Shown here one piece after another: positions 1-8,915 of a DNA stretch of 39,181 bases. The position numbers and the translations under genes are program-made. Under the pieces are notes generated by a model. It had not been told where the DNA came from and ran no database searches. It saw only the letters and a program-made list of their open reading frames with translations. This DNA is from Reyranellaceae bacterium (lineage in GTDB: Bacteria; Pseudomonadota; Alphaproteobacteria; Reyranellales; Reyranellaceae). How positions within the stretch are numbered: the first letter of the stretch is position 1; each line of letters begins with the position of its first letter. Location of the stretch: NCBI GenBank assembly GCA_022844045.1, contig JALHMM010000047.1, positions 1-39,181 on the forward strand, written 5' to 3'.

Positions 1-267
1 GAAGATCGAGCTTCGGCACAAAGCCGCAGCCTAAAGTCCCCCATCAGATCCAGCTCGCTTCCTCAACGCCTATCGTCAGGGCCTCTGCCGGACGCGTACC
101 AGTCCTTCGACCAGGTTGCTGATCCATCGCATTGAGGTTCGGCATTCGCAACCCTGCCAAAGCATGCGTCCTGGATCGACCGGCGGCAGTCCTTGCCACG
201 TGTTGTCATAGGGTGCTGCGTCGTGGGCAGGCGAACGTTCACCAAGCAATCCTGTGCGCTCGCGGAC
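1..267. other. no supported gene
   Basis: The stretch downstream of the LuxR-type gene carries only short open frames on both strands, none with a ribosome-binding site or a recognisable family. A minus-strand frame (63-245) has mixed composition and could be a gene remnant, but nothing in it can be named. I see no terminator hairpin or repeat. Confidence 0.4.
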
Positions 268-1419
268 TCAATCCACGGTCGGTCCAGTGTCCCTCACAAT
301 TGCCGCGACAAGACCGACCAACTCGGCCTGACGATGCACGCCCGCCTTGCTGAAGATACGCTCGAGATGGGTGCGTGCCGTGCCGAGCGTGATGTTAAGG
401 CGGCGTGCTGCGGCTTGGCGTCCTTTTCCTCTGGCGATCTCGAGGGCCAGCTCGGCCTCGGTGGGCGTGAGGCCCAACCGCTGGCTGAGACGATCCCTCT
501 GGTACTGCCGCTCCCGCTGCGGATCGGTGATGACGAGGATCGCTGTCGGCCACGCAAGTCCGAGCCAACGCGCGTCCGCCTGCCGTTCCCGGTTTGGAAA
601 AGGCGCGACGACAACGCTGAGCGGCGCATACCCAGTCCGACCGACGCGCAGCGTTCCGCCAGGGCCGCCATCACGGAGGCTGCGATTGGCACATCCCGCG
701 ATCAGCCGCGACAGCGCCGAGGCAGTCTTCAGATCCAACGCCGAAAGCGCGCCCGCATCGATCAACAAACCGTCGCGGGCGTCGAGGATCGCACGCGCGT
801 ACTGGTTGGCATAGACGACATGGGCACGTACATCGACGAGCACTACACCCTTTGACTTCCGCCCCCACTCCAAGAGCGCCAGTTCTTCCTTCAGCTTGAT
901 ATGCCACCACCGGCGCTGGACCGAGATGGCGCGAACGAGGTGAGGGGCGACCAGCGCAAAAAGGGCCGCCGCTTCCCCCTCGAACGCGTCTCTTCCGGTG
1001 GGCGACTGGATGGCACACGTTGCCGACGCCTTTGCCTCGGTGAGCAGATTGACGCCCATACCTCCCAGGCCGAACCCCTGCGGGCGCCACCATTCATTGT
1101 GGAAGGACGAACGAGTGAAGTCCTCGGGCGCGAGATCCCGGATCCTCACCACCCGGCCCACGGCCAGTTGCCGGCGCCGCTTCCACACGACGTTCTGGTC
1201 CACCCAGTAGTCGCAATAGCTGCGCAAGGACTCGGGATCAGTGCGGGGTGCGATCATCTGGACGATCCCGCTCACACCATCGTTGACCGCGATCGTTGCG
1301 TCGACACCGCCCATCGCATTCGTCAGTCGAATCAGCACGTCAGGCCAGAGCGCGGCGTCGAACGCCGCGTCGTAGATGTCTCCGATCAGCCCCGAGGCCT
1401 CTTCGATGCCAATCGACAT
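268..1419 (-). CDS. LuxR-type HTH transcriptional regulator
   Basis: Probable DNA-binding regulator of 383 residues. The last ~65 residues form a LuxR/GerE-type helix-turn-helix: the block from LGLTPTEAELALEIARGKG to TARTHLERIFSKAGVHRQAE matches the usual pattern of this domain (T-x-x-E-x-E near the start, T-x-x-x-H-x-x-x-I-x-x-K in the recognition helix). The first ~310 residues have no named domain that I recognise; a middle part (about 185-300) resembles a PAS-like sensor (VVLVDVRAHVVYANQYAR). The ligand is unknown. It is encoded away from the island genes to its right and no partner gene (such as a LuxI-type synthase) is nearby, so a solo regulator is likely. The start follows an ORF end at 1431 with no obvious strong ribosome site. 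Confidence 0.85.
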   Translation of the reverse strand: MSIGIEEASGLIGDIYDAAFDAALWPDVLIRLTNAMGGVDATIAVNDGVSGIVQMIAPRTDPESLRSYCDYWVDQNVVWKRRRQLAVGRVVRIRDLAPEDFTRSSFHNEWWRPQGFGLGGMGVNLLTEAKASATCAIQSPTGRDAFEGEAAALFALVAPHLVRAISVQRRWWHIKLKEELALLEWGRKSKGVVLVDVRAHVVYANQYARAILDARDGLLIDAGALSALDLKTASALSRLIAGCANRSLRDGGPGGTLRVGRTGYAPLSVVVAPFPNRERQADARWLGLAWPTAILVITDPQRERQYQRDRLSQRLGLTPTEAELALEIARGKGRQAAARRLNITLGTARTHLERIFSKAGVHRQAELVGLVAAIVRDTGPTVD

Positions 1420-1723
1420 GGCATAGCCCGTCAGTCAGCAGAGGTTAAGGCGATCCCGGCGGCTTGAATGGCTTCGCCGGCACCCGACCAATCCCGCAAC
1501 TTATCCGACAAACGTCGGACGCGCAAAGCGGCTGAGGGAACCATTGTGTGCCGCAGGTCGGCATCACATCGACTCTCAGTAAGTGGGATCGATGTCTCCG
1601 TGACACGGGATGAGCGGCGTGCCTGGATCAGAGCGGCGAACTCCGGGCCGCGCCCCAGAGGAGACAGCCAACCCAAGCCGTGATCCGGCAAGGCGCAGGC
1701 AATGCTCGACACGGGAGGCGACG
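1420..1723. other. intergenic stretch with one weak minus-strand ORF
   Basis: Divergent region between the LuxR-type gene and the island gene on plus. A minus-strand frame starting at 1544 (37 codons, beginning MVPSAALRVRR) stops at 1431, just before the LuxR start, and could be a leader or the tail of a lost gene, but it has no clear ribosome site. No palindromic operator or strong sigma-70 promoter stands out. Confidence 0.3.
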
Positions 1724-1890
1724 ATGCCGATCTACATGAGGTCCATGCAGAACGGGTTTTCGGGTGCGGTCGGCTCACGAGCCTCCGGCTCCCAACTCGA
1801 CGGCGTCTGGATCGTGCGCAGCGAACGCGCCGTCCTGGCCGGTCGCGCAGCACCGGTCGAGCGCATTGTGAAGGACGTACGGCAAAATGA
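1724..1890 (+). other. possible frameshifted 5' part of the HExxH gene
   Basis: An ATG at 1724 (MPIYMRSMQNGF) follows a strong ribosome site (GGGAGG, 1714-1719). For about 55 codons this frame shows the GC-rich third positions expected of coding DNA. Near 1870-1890 that signal moves to another frame, the one read by the HExxH gene downstream (opened at ATG 1887 and continuous to its stop at 3080). The simplest reading is one longer gene broken by an indel, or a sequencing error; the alternative is a separate short gene in this frame ending at 2089 and overlapping the next start. The product is not recognised. Confidence 0.35.
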
Positions 1891-2045
1891 CCCCCGCTGG
1901 CGCGCCGCAGATGGCGCCAGACATGTGCGCGGGCGAGGGCAGGCCACGGTTCACCCGCTTGATCGCCTCCGTGGGCGAGCATCTGCGAACACCAGGGACG
2001 CACTCGATCGAGATCAAATGGCGGAAAGCGAGCACGGAGGAGTAC

Positions 2046-3080
2046 ATGCCGCGACGACCGAATCCGACCGCCCAGGCAATCTTGATTAGCCCGCCGGACC
2101 TCCCTTATGCGCCGTGGCCGCCGAAGGACAGTTGGAAGAAGATGAACGTCTCGCAAGGCGGCTGGCACTGGGCCTCCGCGGCCGTGTCGCGTGGCATTTT
2201 CGATCCCTTGGACCTCGTCTATTTCAATTTCGGCACGACCGATTTCGAAAAGGTCAATTGGTACCTCTGGCAGTATGTCGGCTGCGTCAACTCGGACGAC
2301 GGAAAGAACTTCACGTTCGCCGGGGCGGATCCCGGCATCATCCACATTCCTCAGTTCGGCTACACCAGGAAGACGCCGGGCATCACCACTGTCGAAAGGG
2401 CGGCGCTCGAGCGCCTTCGAGACATGCTGCCGTGGTATCCGGACTTCTGGCACAGAAAGGACCGTTTCAGGCCGCGGGATCTCGAGGTCCTGATCCAGAA
2501 GATCGAAGACAACAGGGTCGATATCATTTGGGATAGCAAGCTAAATGCCCGCGGTCAGTGGAGGTTCAAAGAATCCGCGATCTATCTGAGTTCGGCCGGC
2601 AGTTTGTACGACCCGGATACGGAAGCGGTGTTGGTCCACGAGGCGACACATGCTCTCCTGGACATCCTGACCGCCAAGTACCCAAAGGTTCGGGATTATC
2701 GGAACGTCCATGACGAGATAAGCGCCTTCTTTGCGGCAGCTTACTGTTACGGCAACAAAATTGGTGTCGATACCATCAAATACGATATCTACACCGAAGA
2801 GGTATCGGGAAAATGGGCTGCGGCCTTGTACCTGGCTTATCTCGCGATCATGCAGGGTAACTCGTCTCCAATCCTTGAATCGTTCGATCGCCGTTTTGAC
2901 AACACCCTCGAGTCAGCAACTGAGATATTCGGTCAGCCCTACCCCGAAAAGGCAGTCAAAGCCTTTGGGGCGTTCTTCAATCCCTATCGGACGCTTATGT
3001 ACGAAATAGCGCAAAGCCCAGCTTACAAAAAAACCTGGAACCGGCGCAGGAGGGCGAGAGGCATGCCGGGCAAGAAATGA
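2046..3080 (+). CDS. HExxH metallopeptidase-like protein, unknown family
   Basis: Protein of 344 residues that I cannot assign to a named family. Its clearest feature is VLVHEATHALLD, a zinc-protease HExxH motif with H198, E199 and H202. It is followed about 22 residues later by HDEISAFFAAAYCY, where E224 could be the third ligand as in gluzincins (inference). There is no signal peptide or membrane segment, and the C-terminal tail is basic (RRRRARG). The start at 2046 has GGAGG five bases upstream, but the frame is open back to 1887 and coding signal continues above it, so the true protein may be longer. Base composition is visibly less GC-rich than the core genes, with AAA, ATA and TTT codons frequent, which suggests horizontal transfer. 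HExxH domains with this VHEATH pattern occur in polymorphic toxins and effectors, but no delivery or immunity gene is visible here. Confidence 0.7.
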   Translation: MPRRPNPTAQAILISPPDLPYAPWPPKDSWKKMNVSQGGWHWASAAVSRGIFDPLDLVYFNFGTTDFEKVNWYLWQYVGCVNSDDGKNFTFAGADPGIIHIPQFGYTRKTPGITTVERAALERLRDMLPWYPDFWHRKDRFRPRDLEVLIQKIEDNRVDIIWDSKLNARGQWRFKESAIYLSSAGSLYDPDTEAVLVHEATHALLDILTAKYPKVRDYRNVHDEISAFFAAAYCYGNKIGVDTIKYDIYTEEVSGKWAAALYLAYLAIMQGNSSPILESFDRRFDNTLESATEIFGQPYPEKAVKAFGAFFNPYRTLMYEIAQSPAYKKTWNRRRRARGMPGKK

Positions 3081-3086
3081 GGGAGA

Positions 3087-3764
3087 ATGCGCTTCTGGCG
3101 CCAGTCCGAGCTTCTCCTGCGTCGCCGCATGCGCGATCAGATCCTCGACACCGTGCGGCACCCTGCTCGACGTCAATCAGATGTGGGCGATGGAGCAGGT
3201 CGAGGCGCCGCCGATGCTGCCATTGGCCCGCATGTCGGCAGCCGACGACCGTGCCGATGTCTTCGCGCTCGCCGATCGACCGGGTGGCGAGCGGGCCTTC
3301 GCGCTACGCGCGGAGACCATCGATGGCTCGTATGCGATCTCCCGCCATATCTTGCGCAGCACACGGCTGAAGCCGCCGATCTGCGTCTGGCAGATGGGCA
3401 CCGCGCATCGCCGCGAGACGCGTGATGGCGCCACCGCCGCCAAGCTCCGGCTCAGCGCCTTCACCCAGCTCGAGCCGCAGCCGATCCACGCCGAGGACAC
3501 CAAACCGACTCGCCGAGCCGCTATGCGCCTCTCTGGTGCCGGTGGTCGCACGGATGACGAGCTTGCAGACGCGGATGATTCCGTCCGACCGCCTGCCGCC
3601 TTACACCAGCGAGACTGTCGATATCGAACGCCCGCAGCCCTATGAAGAGTGGCGCGAGGTCGCGAGCACGTCACGACAAACCGACGGGCTTCAAGCCGTG
3701 CGAGGTGGTCGAACTCGCCGTCGGCATCGATCGCCTGGTGGCGCTGGCGAATGGCGGGCCGTGA
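3087..3764 (+). pseudogene. class II aminoacyl-tRNA synthetase-like (glycyl-type) pseudogene
   Basis: Degraded gene read across three frames. Frame 1 from 3087 gives FWRQSELLLRRRMRDQILDT. A shift near 3160 leads to LLDVNQMWAMEQVEAPP and then FALRAETIDGSY, KPPICVWQMGTAHRRETRDG and KLRLSAFTQLE, up to about 3505. This matches the class II motif 2 region of glycyl-tRNA synthetases (LRPET-x-x-G-x-F, then R-x-E, then F-x-Q-x-E). A second shift leads to SLVPVVARMTSL and YTSETVDIERPQPYEEWREV (about 3515-3665). A third leads to KPCEVVELAVGIDRLVALA, a class II motif 3 ending at the stop 3762-3764. So the order of motifs is kept while the frame is lost three times. Because alphaproteobacteria normally use the two-subunit glyQS enzyme, a one-chain glycyl-like enzyme is probably an acquired paralogue. 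It begins 6 bp after the HExxH gene. Confidence 0.7.
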
Positions 3765-3788
3765 CGAGCGGAGAATCCGCCGGCGCGC

Positions 3789-4895
3789 CTACAACCGACC
3801 CAGCGCCGCGAACTTGTCGACCACCGCCTGCACGGCGCGTTCCTGGTGGGCGTGCAGGGCTTGGCCGGGAACCTTCGACCAGGCCGGTTCGAAAGGGTCG
3901 GCGACGCCGGCGTTGGCGCCGCTCATGCGCTCGATGGTGGCCAGCGCCAGATAGGGGACAGAGACCGGCGCGTAGCCGCCCTCGTGGGTCATCACCAGCC
4001 GGCCGCCGCAGAACTCGTCGGCTATCGCCATCATTCGCGCCGTCATCTCCCGATAGCTGCCGGGATGCAGCATCATGCGGCCCAGCGGATCGTGATTGCC
4101 GGCGTCGAAGCCGCTGGAGATGAACAACAGCTCGGGCTTGAAGCGGCGCAGCGCCGGCAGCACGACACGATCGAAGGCGTGCAGATAGGCGCCGTGGCCG
4201 GAGCCGGCGGGCAGGGGGATATTGATGTTGAAGCCCGCGCCGTCGCCCTCGCCGATGTCCTCGACATAGCCAGAGTCGACGGGGAAGAGCCGCTCCTGAT
4301 GCAGCGAGATGGTCAGCGCGCGCGGATCGCGCCAGAACGCCTGCTGCGTGCCGTTGCCGTGATGCACGTCCCAGTCGACATAGGCGATGCGCTTCAGGCC
4401 GCGCTTCTCCAGCGCGTGCATGCCGGCGATGGCGCCGTTGCAGAGATAGCAGAAGCCCATGCCGACAGCGCGCTCGGCGTGATGGCCGGGCGGGCGGATC
4501 AGGGCGTAAACGTTGCGCACCTTGCCGTCGAGCACGGCGTCGACCGCCTCGATGGCGCCGCCGGCGGCGAGCAAAGCGATCCTGTAGGTGCCCGGTCCCA
4601 CGCGGGTGCGCGGGCCGACCTCGCCATAGACCTGCAGCTCGGCCGTCTTCAGGCGCTCGATGTATGCGGCGTCGTGGACGCGCAACGCCTCGGCCTCGGT
4701 GGCGGGGCGCGCCGCGATCGGCGTGAGCCGCGCCAGCAGGCCGCTGACCTCGAGCAGGTTCTTGATGCGCCGCTTGGTTTCCGGCGATTCGAAGCTGGGG
4801 AAGGGCTCGAACAGCGCCTCGGGCGGATAGGTCGCGGCGATGTTGACGCTGTCGTGCCAGACGAAGCGTTCGTCCCAGACGAAACCCGTGACCAT
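3789..4895 (-). CDS. histone deacetylase family protein (AcuC/acetylpolyamine amidohydrolase type)
   Basis: Zinc-dependent deacetylase of 368 residues; the substrate in bacteria is usually an acetylated protein or an acetylpolyamine. The diagnostic motifs are all present in order: RPPGHHAERAVGMGFCYLCN (tandem catalytic His), IAYVDWDVHHGNGTQQAFW (Asp and His metal ligands), SSGFDAGNHDPLG (third metal Asp) and MTHEGGY. Length is normal for the family and no signal peptide is present, so it acts in the cytoplasm. It starts 6 bp after the end of the bamE-like gene on the same strand, so the two are probably cotranscribed although their functions are not linked. Which substrate it uses cannot be told from sequence. 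Confidence 0.92.
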   Translation of the reverse strand: MVTGFVWDERFVWHDSVNIAATYPPEALFEPFPSFESPETKRRIKNLLEVSGLLARLTPIAARPATEAEALRVHDAAYIERLKTAELQVYGEVGPRTRVGPGTYRIALLAAGGAIEAVDAVLDGKVRNVYALIRPPGHHAERAVGMGFCYLCNGAIAGMHALEKRGLKRIAYVDWDVHHGNGTQQAFWRDPRALTISLHQERLFPVDSGYVEDIGEGDGAGFNINIPLPAGSGHGAYLHAFDRVVLPALRRFKPELLFISSGFDAGNHDPLGRMMLHPGSYREMTARMMAIADEFCGGRLVMTHEGGYAPVSVPYLALATIERMSGANAGVADPFEPAWSKVPGQALHAHQERAVQAVVDKFAALGRL

Positions 4896-4901
4896 CGGCG
4901 G

Positions 4902-5375
4902 CTAGTAGTCGCTGCCGGGACCGCCCGCGCCGGGCACGCTCTTCTTGGGCGCGCTGAACTTGCCGACGTTGCCGAGGATCTGCTCGAGGACGGTGAGCTC
5001 CTTGCCGGACGTCGGCGTCTTGCGCGCCACCATGTCGACTTCCTTGCCGTCCTTCAGCTCGTACTGCTTGATCTCGCGGACCCGACCGTCGCCGCCGAAG
5101 CTGATGGCGACCACGCGCTGCTCCAGAATGCGTGGCGCAAGGAAAGCGGTGGTCTCGTTCTTGGTCGAGATGTAGTACCAGATCTCATCGCCGAAGGTGG
5201 CGATGGTCGATGGGCTGCCCATCAGGCGCAGCACGTCGTCGCGGCCCTGGGCGCCGACCTCGAGCTTCTCGATCGTGCCTGGCACCGGCTGGTGGCCGCG
5301 CTGGTCGACGATCTCGCCACAGGCCGTGGCCAGCAGCGCTATCGAGAGCGTCGCGGCGATCTGTCGAAACTTCAT
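4902..5375 (-). CDS. bamE: outer membrane protein assembly factor BamE (SmpA/OmlA)
   Basis: Small outer-membrane lipoprotein of the BAM complex that helps fold beta-barrel proteins. The chosen start at 5375 gives MKFRQIAATLSIALLATAC, a lipoprotein signal peptide ending in a cysteine at residue 19, and a mature SmpA/OmlA domain with the family hallmarks VPGTIEKLEVGAQGRDDVLRL, MGSPSTIATFGDEIWYYIS and FGGDGRVREI. An upstream in-frame ATG at 5483 would add 36 residues in front of the signal peptide and is rejected. Length (157 residues) is normal. The gene is divergent from the cytochrome bc1 chaperone gene at 5491, an arrangement seen in many alphaproteobacteria. Confidence 0.92.
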   Translation of the reverse strand: MKFRQIAATLSIALLATACGEIVDQRGHQPVPGTIEKLEVGAQGRDDVLRLMGSPSTIATFGDEIWYYISTKNETTAFLAPRILEQRVVAISFGGDGRVREIKQYELKDGKEVDMVARKTPTSGKELTVLEQILGNVGKFSAPKKSVPGAGGPGSDY

Positions 5376-5490
5376 CGGCTTGAACCCCTTGACGGGCTGT
5401 CCTAAACGACCGGGAGCGAGGGTACCGGTCGCCATCAAATTGCCGACGGACCGCCGGCCTGTCAAACCCGGTATCAGGAGCACGAGAGCG

Positions 5491-6042
5491 ATGTTCGCTG
5501 TTTTCCGCCGCCGGGCGCAGGCACGGCAGAACCTGGCCGCACTCTACGCCGCGCTGGCGAGCCAGGCGCGCGCGCCGGCCTTCTATGCCGAGCTTGGCGT
5601 GCCCGACACCGTCGATGGCCGCTTCGACCTGCTGGTCCTGCACGCCTGGCTGGTGATGCAGCGCCTCGACGCCGAGCCCGAGAGTGGACCGCTGAAGCAG
5701 GACCTGTTCGACACCATGTTCGACCATCTCGACCTGACGGTGCGCGAGATGGGCGCCCAGGATCTTGGCGTCGGCCGGCGGATCAAGCGCATGGCCGAAG
5801 GCTTCCAGGGCCGCGCCAGCGCCTTCCGCGAAGCCTGGCTGGCGGGCGACGAGGCCGGGCTGCGCGAGGCCTTGCAGCGCAACGTCTTCGGCAAGGCGAC
5901 AGCCACGCCCGAGGCGTTGGCGGCCCTGTCCCGCTATGTCGGGCAAACCGTGGAATGTCTGAAAAAAGCCGACAGGCCGGCGCTCCTCGCCGGGCGGATC
6001 GCCTGGCCGGCGCCTGGGGGGACGCATGAAAGCCCCGCCTGA
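5491..6042 (+). CDS. ubiquinol-cytochrome c chaperone family protein
   Basis: Protein of 183 residues of the CBP3/UQCC1 family, which in mitochondria and alphaproteobacteria assists cytochrome b synthesis or assembly of the bc1 complex. The all-alpha core is recognisable from YAALASQARAPAFYAELGVP, DTVDGRFDLLVLHAWLVMQR, FDTMFDHLDLTVREMGAQDL and RIKRMAEGFQGRASAFREA. Start chosen at ATG 5491 (MFAVFRRR); the frame is open further upstream only because it runs antisense to bamE. The gene overlaps the following DUF177 gene by 17 bp, which implies translational coupling in a plus-strand operon that continues into rpmF. Confidence 0.9.
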   Translation: MFAVFRRRAQARQNLAALYAALASQARAPAFYAELGVPDTVDGRFDLLVLHAWLVMQRLDAEPESGPLKQDLFDTMFDHLDLTVREMGAQDLGVGRRIKRMAEGFQGRASAFREAWLAGDEAGLREALQRNVFGKATATPEALAALSRYVGQTVECLKKADRPALLAGRIAWPAPGGTHESPA

Positions 6043-6538
6043 GGAGCTCAGCCGCCCTGTCCGCCTCGACCGCGTGCCGACGCGCGGCGTGGCCGTCGAC
6101 GTCAGCGCCAGCGAGGCGGAGCGGGCGGCGCTCGCCCGGCGCTTCGATCTGCTGGAGCTGCCGGCGCTGAAGGCCGAGGTCACCGTCCAGCCCGGTTTGG
6201 GCGGAGCCTGGACGGTGACCGGATGGCTGCGCGCCGAGGTCGTCCAGGCCTGTGTGGTTACCCTCGATCCGGTGGCCCAGTCGATCGACGAGACCATCGA
6301 CCTGCGCTTCGCCCCCGGCGCCAAGGCCAATGTCGACGACCCGGATGCGCCGGAGCCCTTGGTTGGCGACACGATCGATGTCGGCGCCATCGTTGCCGAT
6401 CACCTGTCGCTGGCGCTCGATCCCTTTCCGCGGGCGCCGGGTGCGACATACGAGCCCGCCCCGGAGCCGGCCGACGCCAAGCCCAACCCTTTCGCCGCCC
6501 TGGAGCGGCTCAAGGGCCGCCTCAAGGGCGAGGAGTGA
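6026..6538 (+). CDS. DUF177 (YceD-like) protein
   Basis: Protein of 170 residues of the YceD/DUF177 family, which in bacteria and plastids is nearly always encoded next to rpmF and is linked to 23S rRNA processing or 50S assembly. Visible family features are the middle block VTGWLRAEVVQACVVTLDPV, whose cysteine is conserved in many members, an acidic segment (DDPDAPEPLVGDTIDVGAIV) and the C-terminal part KPNPFAALERLKGRLKG. It overlaps the upstream chaperone gene and lies 124 bp before rpmF, the usual arrangement. Confidence 0.9.
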   Translation: MKAPPEELSRPVRLDRVPTRGVAVDVSASEAERAALARRFDLLELPALKAEVTVQPGLGGAWTVTGWLRAEVVQACVVTLDPVAQSIDETIDLRFAPGAKANVDDPDAPEPLVGDTIDVGAIVADHLSLALDPFPRAPGATYEPAPEPADAKPNPFAALERLKGRLKGEE

Positions 6539-6662
6539 GGGGTGGATCGGGCGGTAAACCGCTTGCCGCACTGTCACATTTTGGCTAGGAAAGCGCCCTC
6601 GCGACCTGCCCCCGGATTGTCGAGGCCGGCATTGACGCCCTGGCCCGCCACGGAGATTCAGA

Positions 6663-6848
6663 ATGGCTGTTCCCAAAAAGAAGGTGAGCCCGTCTCGCCG
6701 CAACATGCGCCGGTCGCATCATGCGCTCGAAGGCCAGGCTTTCGTCGAGTGCGCCAATTGCGGCGAGCTGATGCGCCCGCACCACGTCTGCGAAGCCTGC
6801 GGCTACTACCGCAAGCGCGAGGTCGTCGCCAAGGCGGCCAACGGCTGA
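6663..6848 (+). CDS. rpmF: 50S ribosomal protein L32
   Basis: Ribosomal large-subunit protein L32, 61 residues. It begins [20 protein letters not shown], the classic basic N-terminus, and keeps a zinc ribbon with C30, C33, C43 and C46 (CANC ... CEAC). The four cysteines mark it as the zinc-binding C+ form. It sits 22 bp before plsX, the conserved rpmF-plsX-fabH arrangement linking ribosome and lipid synthesis. Confidence 0.97.
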   Translation: MAVPKKKVSPSRRNMRRSHHALEGQAFVECANCGELMRPHHVCEACGYYRKREVVAKAANG

Positions 6849-6870
6849 TCTCCGGGCCGCGAGGGCCGAC

Positions 6871-7947
6871 GTGACGCGAAAGATCGTCATCGCGCTCGAC
6901 GGCATGGGCGGCGATATGGCGCCGGACATGGTCGTCCGCGGCGCCGGTATCGCCCGCGAGCGGCACCCCGACATCACATTCCGGCTCTTCGGCCCGGCCA
7001 CACGGCTGGCCGAGCTCGTCAAGCGCGTGCGCTGGCTCAGCGACTGCTGCGAGATCGTGCCCGCCGAGGACGTCGTCACCAACGACGACACCCCCAAGCA
7101 GGCGCTGCGCAAGCGCCGGACCTCGAGCATGGGTATGGCGCTCGACGCCGTCGCCGACGGCCAGGCGGATTGCATTGTCTCGGCCGGCAATACCGGCGCC
7201 CTGCTGGCCTCGGCCACCGTCATGCTGCGCACCCTGCCGGGCATCCGCCGGCCGGCGCTGTCCTCGCTGCTGCCGACGGTGCGCGGCGAGACGGTGATGC
7301 TGGATCTCGGCGCCAACATGCAGTGCGACGCCAACAACTTGGCCGAATTCGCCGTCATGGGCTCGGTCTTTGCTCGAACCGTGCTCGGCCTCGATCAGCC
7401 CACGGTGGGCCTGCTCAATGTCGGCTCGGAGGAGGGCAAGGGCAACGAGACCCTGCGCGACGCCGCCGCCATGCTGAAGGCCGAAGGCTCGCCGGTTCAA
7501 TTCCACGGCTTCGTCGAGGGCAACGATATCGGCGCCGGCGCGGTCGACGTGGTGGTCACCGATGGCTTCACCGGCAACGTGGCGCTGAAGGCCATGGAGG
7601 GCACCGCGAAGCTCTATACCGGCTTCGTGCGCGATGCCTTCAAGACCTCGACCCTTGCCAAATTGGGCTATGTCCTGGCCTCGGGCGCCTGGACCAAGCT
7701 GCGCAAGCGCGTCGACCCCAGGCGCTACAATGGCGCCGTGTTCCTGGGTGTCAACGGCGTATGCGTGAAGAGCCATGGCGGTACCGACGCCCTGGGTTTC
7801 GCCTATGCCATCGGAGTCGCCGTTGATCTTGTGAAATACAATTTGAACGACAAGGTCGTAGGCGATCTCAAGAAGCTGCGCGAGATTGTGGCCGCTGAGG
7901 TGGCCGAGCCTGTTGTGGCGGTGGCCGGAGGAACGGGCACGCCATGA
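6871..7947 (+). CDS. plsX: phosphate acyltransferase PlsX
   Basis: Converts acyl-ACP to acyl-phosphate at the start of phospholipid synthesis; a peripheral membrane enzyme of 358 residues. It begins with GTG (6871) and reads [20 protein letters not shown], the signature N-terminus of the family. Other conserved blocks are [69 protein letters not shown] and [19 protein letters not shown]. Its stop overlaps the fabH start by 4 bp (ATGA), so the two are translationally coupled. Confidence 0.97.
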   Translation: MTRKIVIALDGMGGDMAPDMVVRGAGIARERHPDITFRLFGPATRLAELVKRVRWLSDCCEIVPAEDVVTNDDTPKQALRKRRTSSMGMALDAVADGQADCIVSAGNTGALLASATVMLRTLPGIRRPALSSLLPTVRGETVMLDLGANMQCDANNLAEFAVMGSVFARTVLGLDQPTVGLLNVGSEEGKGNETLRDAAAMLKAEGSPVQFHGFVEGNDIGAGAVDVVVTDGFTGNVALKAMEGTAKLYTGFVRDAFKTSTLAKLGYVLASGAWTKLRKRVDPRRYNGAVFLGVNGVCVKSHGGTDALGFAYAIGVAVDLVKYNLNDKVVGDLKKLREIVAAEVAEPVVAVAGGTGTP

Positions 7948-8915
7948 TCCGGTCGATCGTCGAGGCTTGTGGAGCGTATCTGCCCGAACGCGTCATGACC
8001 AACGAGGAGCTGGCCCGCAAGGTTGACACCTCCGACGAATGGATCGTCCAGCGTACCGGCATCCACTCACGCCACATCGCCGCCGAGGGCGAGTTCACCT
8101 CGCACCTCGCTACCAAAGCCGCCGACCAGGCGTTGAGTCGCGCCGGCATGAAGGCGGCCGATCTCGACCTGATCGTGCTGGCCACCGCCACACCCGACCA
8201 GACCTTCCCGGCGACCGCCACCAAGGTGCAGGCCACCTTGGGCATGCATCGCGGCGCCGCCTTCGACGTCCAGGCGGTGTGCTCGGGCTTCATCTATGCG
8301 CTGTCCGTCGCCGACAACATGATCAAGGGCGGCATGGCCGGCTCGGCGCTGGTCATCGGCGCCGAGACCTTCTCGCGGATCCTCGACTGGAACGACCGCG
8401 GAACTTGCGTGCTGTTCGGCGACGGTGCTGGCGCCGTGGTGCTGAAGGCGGACCAGGGCAAGGGCACGTCGGCGGATCGTGGCGTCCTGTGGAGCACGGT
8501 GCACTCCGACGGGCGCTATCACGACCTGCTCTATGTCGATGGCGGCCCCTCGACCACCGGTACGGCGGGCTTCCTGCGCATGCAGGGCCGCGAGGTCTTC
8601 AAGCATGCGGTGACCAACCTGGCCGCCGTGGTCGGCGAGACCATGGGCAAGGTGGGCCTGGGCGCACAGGACATCGACTGGCTGATCCCGCACCAGGCCA
8701 ACAAGCGCATCATCGACGGCACCGGCAAGAAGCTCGGCCTGTCGGCCGACAAGGTCGTGGTCACCGTCGATCGCCACGCCAACACCTCGGCGGCGTCAAT
8801 CCCGCTGGCCCTGGAGGCCGCCGTCTCGGACGGCCGGGTCAAGCGCGACGACCTGCTGCTGCTCGAAGCCATGGGCGGCGGCCTGACCTGGGGCGCCAGC
8901 CTGGTTCGCTGGTAG
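7944..8915 (+). CDS. fabH: 3-oxoacyl-ACP synthase III FabH
   Basis: Condenses acetyl-CoA (or another short acyl-CoA) with malonyl-ACP to start fatty acid synthesis. The 323-residue protein has the full catalytic triad: C113 in [13 protein letters not shown]250 in [10 protein letters not shown] and N280 in RHANTSAAS. It also has [10 protein letters not shown] and a C-terminal [16 protein letters not shown], all typical of FabH. The start overlaps plsX by 4 bp. It is the last gene before a 286-bp AT-rich gap. Confidence 0.97.
   Translation: MIRSIVEACGAYLPERVMTNEELARKVDTSDEWIVQRTGIHSRHIAAEGEFTSHLATKAADQALSRAGMKAADLDLIVLATATPDQTFPATATKVQATLGMHRGAAFDVQAVCSGFIYALSVADNMIKGGMAGSALVIGAETFSRILDWNDRGTCVLFGDGAGAVVLKADQGKGTSADRGVLWSTVHSDGRYHDLLYVDGGPSTTGTAGFLRMQGREVFKHAVTNLAAVVGETMGKVGLGAQDIDWLIPHQANKRIIDGTGKKLGLSADKVVVTVDRHANTSAASIPLALEAAVSDGRVKRDDLLLLEAMGGGLTWGASLVRW

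Noticed and set aside
1775..2047. 90-residue minus ORF (starts MYSSVLAFRHLIS)
   Set aside because: Plausible amino acid mix but no ribosome site and antisense to coding-like plus frames.
3846..5405. 519-residue plus-strand ORF
   Set aside because: It is antisense to the HDAC-family and bamE genes, has His/Ala/Gly/Asp-rich shadow composition, and no ribosome site.
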